A stretch of 64,000 bases of DNA, taken from Knoxdaviesia capensis. Lineage: Eukaryota; Ascomycota; Sordariomycetes; Microascales; Gondwanamycetaceae. Under the pieces are notes generated by a model that worked only from the letters and a program-made list of their open reading frames with translations, ran no database searches and was not told the origin of the DNA. Positions within the stretch are counted from its first letter, which is position 1. Each line of letters opens with the position of its first letter. The stretch covers positions 4,019,541 through 4,083,540 of the forward strand of contig LNGK01000008.1 in assembly GCA_001510575.1 (NCBI GenBank), written 5' to 3'. Below, in pieces: positions 39,379-49,790 of this stretch. The position numbers and the translations under genes were made by a program.

Positions 39379-39476
39379 GCTTCGGGTTGCCAACCTTCTT
39401 AAGTTTGAATACCATCATCCCCCACTCTCATTTCCACTTTTTTCTACAAATTCATTTCTGCACAACAACCACAAAC

Positions 39477-40751
39477 ATGGACCTCGACAGTGACACCGGC
39501 GCCGCCATCGTGATTCTGGGCCTCCGTGCCCACGTCCTCATAGGCTACGATTGCATCTCGCTAACCGCGAAGAGCTTCCGCGGGCTACGCTCCGTGCCGC
39601 CGGGCACGCACTTCATCTGGGCATCCGAGAGCGAAGGGCATACAATGCGCGCCGGCGCCTGGATTATCGTCCCCGCTCCTGCTGACGCCGACGACACTCA
39701 TCAATCCGTCCACGTTCTGCGGTGGGACCGCGCCAACGACGCACTCGATGCCCCGCCGCCAGACGTGGTGCAGGCGCAGACCGTCCGGATCGCCGCCACC
39801 AGCCGGCTACTGTACCCGTACCACGCGTCCGCCGCCGCACCGGAACTGCACAGTGCACGGGACGACTTGGAAATCTGGCACAGGGTGACGTCGGATATCA
39901 GCGCGGCTCTGCTGGAGTCGCTGACGGGTGGCGTGGGCTCTCCGTGGCCGGCACACACCACGGACCGTGTGCGCGGCGCCTCGACGCCGCCCTCAGAGGC
40001 GGCGCTGGACCTGCGTCTTGCGGGCGGCACCGTCGCGACCGACCGCGAGCTCTTGTTCACCTTCTCACAGGCGGCGAAGACGTACGATGCGCGGGCGGTT
40101 GGCGCCGTGCGCACCCAGCAGGCCGTTGACGCAACATCGTACATTCGCGAGACTCTCGCCGCACACCACCCCCCACAACCCTCTTCGTCGGCCGACACTG
40201 GCCCGTCGGTACTGGTCGGCGAGCTCCAAGTCGCCTTCATTATCGGCATGCTCCTCGGAAACGAGAGCTGTCTGCAGCAGTGGTGGTACATGGTCCTGAA
40301 GCTCACCATGCGCGCGTACGCCCTCGCAGTCCAGAGCCCGCGGCTGACGGCTGCGCTCCTCCACGCCATCACCGCGCAGATGGCCTTCAGCAACCGCTTC
40401 TTCGAGACGAGCATCCTGGACTTGGACGCATCCTGCGCGCGGGAGCTACGACTAGCGCTGATCGTGTACAACCGGCGAGTCACCGAACTGCTAGATTCCG
40501 CCCCCGCGGACACTGAGACTGATCTTGTCCGCACTGCGCTTGCGGGGCTGTTGGAGCAGCTGGAGCAGACTCGGGGGTGGAACCTGCAGGGAGACTACCT
40601 GCGGTCTGGAAAACACATGCTGGAGGATGGCGATGTGGTGGATGTGGAGATGGATGATCTGGAGGCCGAGGACGAGCGGGGAGAGTTTGCGGCGGTTGTG
40701 GTGGAGTTGGATGGCGATGGACGCGAGAAGGACCGGATCTCGTGGACTTGA
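39477..40751 (+). CDS. aar2: Aar2-family U5 snRNP assembly factor
   Basis: Aar2 is a splicing factor that escorts Prp8 during U5 snRNP biogenesis and keeps Brr2 off until maturation (family knowledge). The frame is uninterrupted, 424 residues. The N-terminal domain shows the family core GYDCISLTAKSFRGLRSVPP followed by GTHFIWAS (about residues 22-50). The C-terminal helical domain has VGELQVAFIIGMLLGNESCL followed by QQWWYMVLKL (about 247-280), matching the family motif around ELQ-F-----G. The acidic tail (about 385-424) looks disordered. The ATG at 39477 was chosen because the conserved domain starts soon after it; an upstream in-frame stretch has only a non-ATG start and reads as leader. 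Codons are strongly C/G-ending. It is convergent with rps16. Confidence 0.88.
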   Translation: MDLDSDTGAAIVILGLRAHVLIGYDCISLTAKSFRGLRSVPPGTHFIWASESEGHTMRAGAWIIVPAPADADDTHQSVHVLRWDRANDALDAPPPDVVQAQTVRIAATSRLLYPYHASAAAPELHSARDDLEIWHRVTSDISAALLESLTGGVGSPWPAHTTDRVRGASTPPSEAALDLRLAGGTVATDRELLFTFSQAAKTYDARAVGAVRTQQAVDATSYIRETLAAHHPPQPSSSADTGPSVLVGELQVAFIIGMLLGNESCLQQWWYMVLKLTMRAYALAVQSPRLTAALLHAITAQMAFSNRFFETSILDLDASCARELRLALIVYNRRVTELLDSAPADTETDLVRTALAGLLEQLEQTRGWNLQGDYLRSGKHMLEDGDVVDVEMDDLEAEDERGEFAAVVVELDGDGREKDRISWT

Positions 40752-41916
40752 AAAGAGGGGTCGAAGAGTGAAACTCCACGAACCTGCCGGAAGTCCATGG
40801 CAGCACCTCGACTAAAAGAGTCTACGAGACGTCCACTCGAGAGTCTACGAGACGTCCACCCGATTTCTCGTGAGGTCGGGCTGGCCCGGCCGAAGTGCCT
40901 GTGACTACGCAGCTTCATCATTGTATGGTAATTATCGTCATTCCATATCCCGTCTAGACAGAAGAGATGGTTTAGACAGGTCACATAAACACATCCCATA
41001 AGAAGACCCGAGACGGCACTGGGCTCTTTTTCACAGTACATAGGTCACCCCGCATCATACGAGCTGTCCGGGGAATGGGACACAACCAAATACCACAACT
41101 CCCTCATTCACATGCACATTCCGGTAATTTGAAGTATTTTTTAACTGCCTGCCTTGTCCCGTGTACAAACCAGCCAAGCCGAGACACATCATCAATGCAG
41201 AAGAAAGGCGTTCACCCGTTCAAGCACGATCAAGAAAATGCCGGTCCTAGCTCTTCCATAGACTCCGCGAAGCCACCGAAAACATTGAGATGACAGAACC
41301 ATGAAAAAAAAATGAAGAAAAATGACACCACGTAAAAAGAAAAAAGGAAATTCGGATCAAGCGAGCACGTCAGCCCCATAGACAGAGATTGCCGTGCTCC
41401 TGATTCCCACAGACACCCCGAGGAGACTTTGCCCAATGATATTTTTATTTCCCATATCCGAAAAGAAGTAATTGCGTTAAAACGACCAGAAACAAAGGCT
41501 TAGAAAAAGGACAGAAGAAGGATGAAGGAGAAAGAGGGCGGGATAGTGACCCGGACCGCAGAACTGGATGTGACGTGTCCAAACTCTGCGGTTGACTTCC
41601 GGTCCGTGTTCCCATTATACCCGCTGGAAAGGAAGTCCCGGAAAGCTGGAACTCCTCCTCCGATACATGATGATGACGGAGTATTATGACTGGATGTTTC
41701 CTTTTTCTGTAGCCATGTTCTCGAGTCATTGGAGGAGGAGAGGGGAGAGAATGCAAGAAAGACGCAAGAAAAAAGATGCAATAAAAAGTGCTTTTCCCTC
41801 CACCAGACCGTGAGCAATGTCGGCTGTCGATATTTCTGCAGCCTGCGTGGGGGTGCAGGAACTCGTTCTTGATGTCATTTGTTTCCTCTTTCCCCCTCTC
41901 CAGCGGAGTGATCCGC
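40752..41916. other. Convergent intergenic region between aar2 and rps16
   Basis: This is the 3' side of both flanking genes. It contains a 23-bp direct repeat just after aar2. The open frame 41445-42020 (minus) overlaps rps16 exon and intron sequence in another frame and is not a gene. Nothing else is supported. Confidence 0.6.
40817..40862. repeat. 23-bp tandem duplication after the aar2 stop
   Basis: Two adjacent 23-bp units starting AGAGTCTACGAGACGTCCAC differ by a single base. They begin 66 bases after the aar2 stop codon, so they probably lie in its 3' UTR. Confidence 0.9.
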
Positions 41917-43086
41917 TTAACGGTACGACTTCTGGAATCTGGCGCGGGCACCGGGACCACCGAACTTCTTGGGCTCGCACCGACGGTTATCGGCAACGAG
42001 GAGGGTACGGTCGAAAGCAACGAGCTGCAAGGTGGACGAGTAAGACGGATTAGTATCCTGCAGATATCGCGGGCCCCTCAGACAACGACTCCAAGATTGC
42101 GAGATAATACATACCGACTTCTTCAGCTCATCCTTGCTGTACTCATCAACGTACTTCTGATACCAGGCGATCAGGGCCTTAGCAATGGCCTGACGGATGG
42201 CATAAACCTGGGAGGTGTGACCACCACTGTTGAAGAATTGTTAGTATCTGTCGTGCCGAAGTTCGATTCGAAGGCTGTTAGGATCAAAATCATACCCGAC
42301 CACTCTCACGCGGATGTCGACCTCTGTCAAATGAAGCACGGTTAGCATCTCTGTCAATTGGTACCTAGTAAAAAGTCCGAGAGACCGGATAAGAACGTAC
42401 GAGAGAAGTTGTGAGCTCCCACAATCAGGAGAGGCTCGTAGACCTGTATATCATCAACTTGTCAGCAATTGTCGGGTATATCTAGTCTGGAATAGATCGA
42501 ATTGGGCAGTTTTCGTCGGTGTAATCGTCGGTCGGGGATGGGTTTTGGTTCGTACCTTGAAGCTGCAGATACTGTTAGTACTTCGAAGACGCTTGCGTTT
42601 GCATATGGTTGGTGATATCAACTTACCGAAGGACCTCAGGCTGCACGAGGCTGAGGGGCTTGCCGTTGACCTTGATCAGGCCCTTGCCAGCTGTTTTCGA
42701 CAAACAAATCTGTTAGTTCCCCGTTCTATAATCGCCTATCGCTCGCGCACGAATCCAGCTGGAGGAGTCGTCGTCGTCGTTGGGATCGTGTCGTTACCTG
42801 TGCACTGGGCGACCGCGGTGGCTATAGAAATCAAAGAAATTCGTCAGCAATTCTATCTCCAGAAGTTCAGCATCGTTCCGTATGCCTCCATACGAGCCGC
42901 CCCAATCGTCCACCCTCATCCAACAAACACCAAAATCGACCGAGAGTATCGTGAACTCCGGGAGACGGGTTCCTTGTGACGAGGACGGCGGGGACGGCTT
43001 CCCAAATGCGTCGACTTGATCTCATCGAGAGAGAAAGACATACCGGTCTTCTTCTTGCCGAAGGTTTGAACACGTTGAGTCGACAT
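41917..43086 (-). CDS. rps16: 40S ribosomal protein S16 (uS9)
   Basis: Component of the cytosolic small subunit head; the uS9 tail reaches the P-site tRNA (family knowledge). Eight exons in reading order: 43044-43086, 42798-42821, 42627-42690, 42556-42562, 42401-42443, 42296-42323, 42115-42226 and 41917-42024, giving 142 residues (yeast 143, human 146). Diagnostic stretches are FGKKKTATAVA, AGKGLIKVNGKPLSLVQPE, VDIRVRVVGGGHTSQVYAIR and the C-terminal GGPGARARFQKSYR. Every junction restores the uS9 frame. Exon 4 is only seven bases (CTTCAAG), contributing the last base of an Arg codon plus Phe-Lys; it lies between an intron ending CTGCAG, with an ACTAAC branch site, and a GTACGA donor. Seven introns in a 429-nt coding sequence is dense. 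The upstream region is shared with snf8. Confidence 0.96.
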
Positions 43087-43577
43087 TTTGGCTGCTTCGT
43101 TATCTGGCGAAGAAGGATATGATTGTCGAAATATGGAGGGAGGGAATGAAAAGTGATTTGAAGATGATGGGGGAGGTTTTGTGTAGGAAGAGGAGATTCG
43201 CTAACTTCGATGTTAAGGCGGCTCTCTTTTTTTCGCGGCTACCGATCGTGATTGGCTAGGTGGTTTTGCTGGAACAGAATTTTGCACACTCAGGGTTGTG
43301 CCCTTTCTGTGTGGGTAAATAAGCGGAAATCTGCCGACATGCCCCAAGAGTTTTTCGTCCACGAAAGTGGCTGCTGAGTCACCTATCTTATCGGTCAACT
43401 GGGCCATTAGTATGCGAGCAGTTTTTGCGGCTTCTTATCAGCCAATCATCTCGATCCTCTCGGTATCAACTTCGACTCCTCAACTTCACTCTCAACGTCA
43501 TCTCTCCAACCGTGATTGCTTGGCTGGAACAACAGACCCTGATCTGAAGACCATATATCCCCCCCACAAAAGGAGCC
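43087..43577. promoter_or_regulatory. Shared divergent promoter region rps16 / snf8
   Basis: 491 bases separate the two start codons. A CCAAT box on the minus strand (ATTGG at 43251-43255) sits 165 bases before the rps16 ATG, and one on the plus strand (43442-43446) sits 136 bases before the snf8 ATG. CCAAT is the site of the fungal CBC/Hap complex; binding here is inferred. No TATA box is evident. Confidence 0.5.
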
Positions 43578-44345
43578 ATGTCACACAAAGGAGTTGGAAT
43601 CGGCGCCTTCGACCGAAACCGCCTGACGACGGCGCAGTTCGCCTCGCACGGCTCCAACCTACGCACCGAGCAGGCCCTGGCCCTCGAGAACCAGCTGGCC
43701 GTGTTCCGCTCGCTGCTGCAGCAGTTCGCTCAGACCCACGCCAAAGAGATCCGCTCCAACCCGTCGTTCCGCGCCCAGTTCGCCCGCATGTGCGCCGCCA
43801 TCGGCGTCGACCCGCTGGCCTCCGGCTCGGGTGGAGCGAGCGGCAGCGGTGGTGGCGGCTGGGGCCAGCTGCTCGGCCGTCCCGTCAACGACTTCTACTA
43901 TGAGCTTGCGGTGCGCGTGGTCGAGGTGTGCGGGGCGACGCGCGGTGAGAACGGCGGCTTAATCGAGGTGCGCGAGGTGCGTGAGCGGATCATGCGCGGT
44001 CGCATGGACGGCGCCGCTGAGGTCACCGAGGACGATGTGCAGCGCGCGGTGGCTGCGTTGAAGCCGCTGGGGTCGTCGTTCAGCATCGTGCAGGTCGGCA
44101 GCCGGCCTTATATCCGATCGATTCCGCGTGAGCTCAACAAGGACCAGAGCGCGGTGCTCGAGGCGGCGCAGATCCTAGGCTTCGTGACTGTCGACATGCT
44201 CCATGACAACCTGGCGTGGCCGGTTGCGCGCGCCAGGACGGCGATTAACGATCTGATGAGCGAGGGAATGCTGTGGGTTGACAAGCAGTGCGAACCATGG
44301 GAGTACTGGACGCCGAGTTTCATGCTCGATCTAAATGCAACTTGA
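43578..44345 (+). CDS. snf8: ESCRT-II subunit Snf8/Vps22
   Basis: Snf8 forms ESCRT-II with Vps36 and two Vps25 copies on endosomes, linking ESCRT-I to ESCRT-III for multivesicular body sorting; in fungi ESCRT also carries ambient-pH signalling (family knowledge). Intronless, 255 residues (human 258, yeast 233). The N-terminus MSHKGVGIGAF is typical, followed by a helical segment rich in Gln/Ala (about 25-75), a Gly/Ser loop (about 80-93), and two winged-helix domains: the first around DFYYELAVRVVEVC and the second around IVQVGSRPYIRSIPRELNKD up to the C-terminal LWVDKQCEPWEYWTPSF. The ATG follows directly after AGGAGCC and gives the conserved N-terminus. Codons end strongly in C/G. Its 3' end converges on the Rictor gene. 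Confidence 0.95.
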   Translation: MSHKGVGIGAFDRNRLTTAQFASHGSNLRTEQALALENQLAVFRSLLQQFAQTHAKEIRSNPSFRAQFARMCAAIGVDPLASGSGGASGSGGGGWGQLLGRPVNDFYYELAVRVVEVCGATRGENGGLIEVREVRERIMRGRMDGAAEVTEDDVQRAVAALKPLGSSFSIVQVGSRPYIRSIPRELNKDQSAVLEAAQILGFVTVDMLHDNLAWPVARARTAINDLMSEGMLWVDKQCEPWEYWTPSFMLDLNAT

Positions 44346-45119
44346 GGGCTGCATACTAGCTTGAAGGAGAATCCTCTCGTTCACCTACATATCCAGCACA
44401 TTCTTCAGCACGGCTTATCTCTATCCCAATCTCTCGACTTGAGACACTATCTAGTCGTGGAGACGAGCTTCAATCGCTGCCCGCAAACACTATTACCCCC
44501 GAGTGCCGCTCAAACCTTCGATTCGCCCTCACACCGGTCTGGTTTCACTTGGTCTCTCAGCACATGCACAGAGCACACCTCTGTCTACTGGCCGTCAGTA
44601 CATAGATTTAATGATTTAGCAATAGCGGTATTGTGGCATGATATTACGACATCACATGAACCATCACGATCAAATATATGACAGTTCATACACCCATCTA
44701 CGTACGGATGGACTTCAAGACACCTGCACCCCTGAATGCCAAACTCGTCATCACCGGAACGCAGAATGACCTGTTTGAAAATGTATACAGAAGCCACATT
44801 CTAGGCGGCATAACCTATTTTTCGTTTCCAAGCATAAACGATAATTGTATGCTGGCAAAAAGACGCTTAAGTGCTTCCAGGCCGAGACAAAGGAAAAGAA
44901 AAGATTCAAATGAGGGCGGGAATCCATAGAAAACCCCAGATACCTACTCCAGCTTCTCTCCAACTGTAGCCCCTGTCCAGTGAAGGGACCAGGGTGAGTA
45001 TAGTGCAAAAAAGAGACTCAAAAAAGATACGACGAAAAACAGGAGACATGAGGACAGGTAGGAAGGCAAGAAACGGAAAAAAAAAGAAAACAAGCAAATC
45101 CAACAAACAGCAAATTCAC
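44346..45119. other. Convergent 3' region between snf8 and the Rictor gene
   Basis: Short overlapping frames only; probably the two 3' UTRs. Purine-rich sequence at 45,000-45,110 would be pyrimidine-rich on the Rictor transcript strand. Confidence 0.6.
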
Positions 45120-48100
45120 CTACGGCCGAACCCTGCGCTTCGGAATAGAGAAGTTCACCGAGCCCACATCCACCGGATCCGACACACTCCGCTGCCGCTC
45201 CGTCCGCGCCTCCTCGGTCTCCCGCTCGCCCTCACCATCCGCGTCCGGGTCCCCGCGGGCCGTACCCGGCCGCGCCGGCGTTCCCCGCGGCGGCCGCATC
45301 GGACTGCCCATGTACGGCGTGCGGAACCCCTGCTCGTCGAATTGGCTTTGCACATCGCTCCGCGCCTCGAGGAACACGTCGTCGTCGTCATTCTCGTCGT
45401 CCGAGGACGACGATGCCGCCTCCGACGACGATGCGTCCTGGTGGTCCTCAATCGTCGCCAGCGGCTGGCTGAGGCTCTGTCGCCGTTTGCGCAGGGCCGC
45501 CTGGTGCTGCTGTTGCAGCAGCTGTTGGTTCTGCGCCTCGCGCCGCCGCCCCGCATGCATCTCCTGCTCTAGCTCGCTCGTGGTGTCGCCGTCGCCAAAC
45601 ACGATCTGCCGCAGCACCGACTTGTGGAACAGCTCAATCACCACCTTGCGGATCGGCAGCCGGTAGTGGTTGTACTCCATCAGCGTCATCACCTGCTTGA
45701 ACAGCCGCACCGACTGGAAACCATTCGGCCGCTTCTGCTTGACCTGCATCAGCTCGTTCATCGCCCGCTTGAACAGCACCGTGTTGCTAAGGTCTACTAC
45801 CAGCTCGATCACGCGGCGGTCCACAGCCACATCGTCGCCGTGGTCGATGATATCGTGCTCTTCGAGTGGGGGCCGGACTGCAAGCACGGGAGGGAGAGGG
45901 GCCTGGGCAGTTCGTTGGGACGCCGGAAGTTGGATCAAAGCGGCACGGTCGGAGTGCCATGGCTTCAGAGAAAAGAACTTGAGCAAGTCCGTGGGGACGC
46001 ATATTCCCAGGGAGTGGCCCAGTGCTGTCGTATTCGAGTCCCATCCGTACTCAGAGATGATTTCCAGACCGTGAACCGACCGGGAAATCAACCCCAACAC
46101 GAAGAAGGCAGTTCCGCGTAGACTCATGACGGGGTGGTTCTGAGCAATATGCACGATCTGCTCGACGACGTCACTGCTCTCCAGGAACGGAGCACCCAAC
46201 TCCATCGAGCCGACGTTTCCAACCGCCCAGAGACACCCCTTGACCTTGGTAAGCATCTCGGAGTCGTCAGACTGCATACCATACTCGCGGATGGTAGACG
46301 CAAACTCGTCAAAATGGCCCTTCTCGCTCAGCAGTTTGCACCCTTCGCGCGTACGCGTGAGTTCGCGGTAAAAGTGCGGCGGCACGTGAGTTTCCGGGAA
46401 CTCCACCGTGTCTCCATGGGTGAAAGTGGCGTCGGCGTCGTCGAACTGGCCAACCCGGCTCTGATGGTCGTCAGCACCGTCAATGAACGCTCTCGCCAGA
46501 CTAGCTTCGACAAGGCTGACGTAGGCATCGTTGCGGCCGAGGAACCAGTCGTCCATCTCGTTGCTGATATAGTCCAGGCCGTTGAGGTACTCATATCCAC
46601 TGGATGTCGACAGGAACCGCAGAAGGAGCGGCGCGCCAATCTCACCGAGGTGGTCGAGAGATGGCCGGCAGTACACGAGGTACTCTAGGTAAGCCTTGCT
46701 GCTGCATGCCTTCTCGAGGATCTTAACGGCGGTTTGGCAAACTTCCAGCTCAACATCGTAGAGCTGTGTCACAAGCAGCTCAATGGCCCATTTTGAGTCG
46801 CGCAGTTCGCTTCGAGCATTCGCTGATGATGATATAGCTCCCGGACGCACAGCATATTTCCGGAGGACATTGCTAGCATGGATTCTAATCTCCTTCGTTC
46901 CGCCAGTCAAAGCTTTTGACAGCAACACACGGGGATGGCCGGGCATGCTGTAATCAAAGTTTGACAGGATCAGTTTGATCAGGTCTGGCCGTTGCTTCAG
47001 GTCAACGATGTGGTACATCATGCTGAACATTCTCCAGCGCTCGAGGATCTTAAGACCTTGCGGGTGAGAGCTGAGCATGCCAATCATTGGGAAGTATCCT
47101 CCACTCAACGTATCCGTAAGCCGATCTTTGGCAAACATAGGGAGTTGGTTCACCAAGCCACTTGTCTAGATATTTGAGAATGCCGTTAGTACCTTGCGGC
47201 CAAATTGAGGGTCATCATAACACAAAACGTATGTAAGTGGGAGATAAGATGTACATACCGGGTCGCATTGAGCAAGGCACTCCGCAAGCTGTCGCATCAG
47301 CTTGCTCTCAACCAGCACCTTGATTCCTTCTGCAGACTGCAGCAATGAATGCGTCAACGCACACCCGACCTTGACGTATTTCTGGGTATTGCGGGTATTC
47401 TTCATCTCCGAGAACCGGAACTTGAAGGGCCGGTAAAAGCTCATGATGCGCTTCAGGAACTTGGACGCCTTGACGGCCTCATCCACGCGCTTCCCAATCT
47501 GCAGCGGCCCGTCAATGATCTTCATGATCATGTCCCAGTTCCACTTGGTGTAGTTGGAGCTGTTGAGAACCCCGCTGTCGATCAGCATCTGCCGGAACGA
47601 GCCCTCGTCACCGGCTGATGCTGCGCCAAGACTCCGCAGGTGGTCGTCAGCCATATAACCCAGGTCACTGCCGCCTGTAGGAATTCCGTAATTGGGTGTG
47701 CTACGGAAGAGTGTCCGGCTCACGCTGCTGATCTGGTACACCATCCCAGATGATATAAACCGCGACTCGTCTTTGAAACGTGCCGCTGAACAAAAGAGCT
47801 CGGGGAGCAGCTGAATATCCGTGCTCCAAGACGGCGGTAAAAGCCGGCTGGCGAGACGGAGCACTTCTCCAATCAGGAGCGTGACTTTTCGCTTAACCGG
47901 CGGGTCCTCACAGATCTCACTAACTTTCAGCAGTACTGGCAAGAGTCCGGACTTGATAAAAACGGCGAGAAGGAGAGCAGTGTAGTGGTCAACGAAGTTC
48001 TGCTCGGTGTTGTCCTCCTCGCTATACAGAGGAGAAGATTTGGAAGCGTCGGATCGCAGTGTCGTTACGCGACCGTACGTGGTTAGTCTGCGGCCGGCCA

Positions 48101-49790
48101 GGAATGACTGCGCCCAGCCGGGGGATTTGATACGGAGGAGGGAATATAGAAGATCGATAACAGTCTCCCGGATGGCAGGGAGCGGGAGTAGCATGCTGTC
48201 GAGCAACGAGCGAATGGTCCGGAAATCGTACATGGCAAGAGACATGAGACCGGCCCACGACTTCAAAGCCAGCGCGATAGCCTTTGCATTCTGCTTCAGC
48301 ATGCTAATGTTGTCGAGAAGTTGGTCGGTAAAGGGGCTGAAGAGCACATCGACGCCGTATCCCGGCTGCAAGTATCGTCTCTTCATAGGAGAGTCAAGCA
48401 GAAACAGGAAGGCCGATGCTAAGGATGCGGGGGCTTTGTAGATTCCTTCAGACAGCGCCTCGGAAAGTGGTGGCAATCCTCCCGAAGCAACAAGGAGCGG
48501 CGGGTCGCGGACGAGAATCTCCGCAAGGGTCTCGATACATATCGGGCGTAGTCTATCTTCGCGGTCGCCAAGGTTTTCGTTGCCGGGAATGGCCCGGCGC
48601 CGGCTATCTTCGCCATGTTCGGCAAGGGAGGCTATCGTCCGGACAATGGCTCGTGATACCTCCCTGACACCGTCTTTGACATCAAGGAAGGCCCTTACAA
48701 GTTTGAGAGCCTGTTCACGTTCGACATCGGCTTTTCGGTCCTTCAGTAACGAGCTGAATACGGAGAAAGGTAGTTAGTATGGCGTCGCAAACACTTCAAG
48801 CCCCCAGCATCCGCAACTACAGGAGAAACTCATAACTCACGTCACAACAAGGTAGTCGATATTCAGGCTGCGAATGGTCCGTAATGATGAAGCCTCAGAT
48901 ATCGCATATCTTGTCATCCGGTAGCCTGCAGCCACCACCTCTCTGCTCTCGCTGAGGAGCATGACTTGCATCCTCAAGCCGAATATCGGCCATACCAGAT
49001 CGTATTTTAAAGAGGGATGCCGTTTGAACAAGTCGACCAAGCTATTCGCACGACTAACGTAGTATTCTGGAGTCATGCCCTCGACTTCCAGAGCCTGTAG
49101 AATCTCCGTTAACGCAAAGGTTGGCGATTCGGTGGGCTCGTCATTATCCGATTCGGCGCGGCTGCGAGACGCGCTTCGCGGCGAGGCGAGGCCGGTTCCG
49201 GGCTGGAACTGGGATTCATTCGTTAGGTTTCGGTTGCGGGTCGGGGTGCTCGGGGACGCTCGGGGACGTTGGGCATTGGAGATCTTCCGCCGCAGTTCGC
49301 GGATTCGTAAATTTGACGAGTTGAGCTCGGCCTCGACGCGGGCCCGCTGGTCTTTCACTTGTTTCGCCTTCTTCGCATTCAGCGCCTCCAGCATGTTCTC
49401 GCTGCCCTCCCGGATCTTCATCTCCCGGTTAAGCGACTCTTTCAGTGCCGACAGCGCCTTCTCGGAGACACTCGGGTCGTCCTCGTCAACAATGATTTTC
49501 TCGCGCATGGCCAGCGTGTCAGCGCGGGACGGGGCCCGGGCGTTGGCGCCCATCTGGCTCCGCAGATCGGCGCTGAAGCTGCCGGGCGCCGCGTTCGGGT
49601 TGAGGGTGGCGGTGCGAGATGAGGCAAAGCTCATGACGGAGGAGGAGAGGTTTCGGGAGCCATTGAAGGAGGGTACGGGGGGCTGCAGGCCGCCGCCGGG
49701 TTCTCGGTCGATGCTGGGGCGGCCGGGGGCCGGAGATGTCTGCTGTGGCGGGAAGGCCTTTTGGGTTGGGGTCCCCGAGGTGGTCAACAT
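45120..49790 (-). CDS. avo3: Rictor/Avo3-type TORC2 subunit
   Basis: Scaffold of TOR complex 2, controlling AGC kinases, actin and membrane stress responses (family knowledge; Rictor in animals, Avo3 in budding yeast, Ste20 in fission yeast). Exons: 48841-49790, 47259-48753 and 45120-47165, giving 1,496 residues. Residues 1-90 are disordered; about 105-171 is a charged coiled coil resembling an HR1 repeat (EKALSALKESLNREMKIREG). From about 222 the helical-repeat body begins, with Rictor N-terminal signatures such as NIDYLVVTSLLKDRKADVER and the middle/C-terminal ones FAKDRLTDTLSGGYFPMIGM and MRGT-like LRGTAFFVLGLISRSVHGLE. The tail is Ser/Asp-rich. Intron 2 (47166-47258) is 93 nt with GTATGT donor and CTAAC branch; it is in frame and its only stop is the TAG at the acceptor. 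The ATG at 49790 is the first in frame. Confidence 0.94.

Larger units (their letters stand above)
33551..39476. other. Intergenic block between con7 and aar2, no recognisable gene
   Basis: The first 1.3 kb (33,600-34,800) is T/G-rich on the plus strand and may be a long con7 3' UTR. After that I see no convincing coding sequence; open frames are short and overlap on both strands. It contains a short CAG repeat (about 34277-34293), a TA microsatellite (35918-35941), a second ATATATA stretch near 37369, purine-rich sequence at 35,330-35,400 and 38,090-38,370, and the telomere-like promoter cluster just before aar2. Confidence 0.55.

Noticed and set aside
39701..40534. 277-codon open frame antisense to aar2
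   Set aside because: Shadow of C/G-rich third positions in aar2; low-complexity Arg/Ser/Ala translation and no family resemblance.
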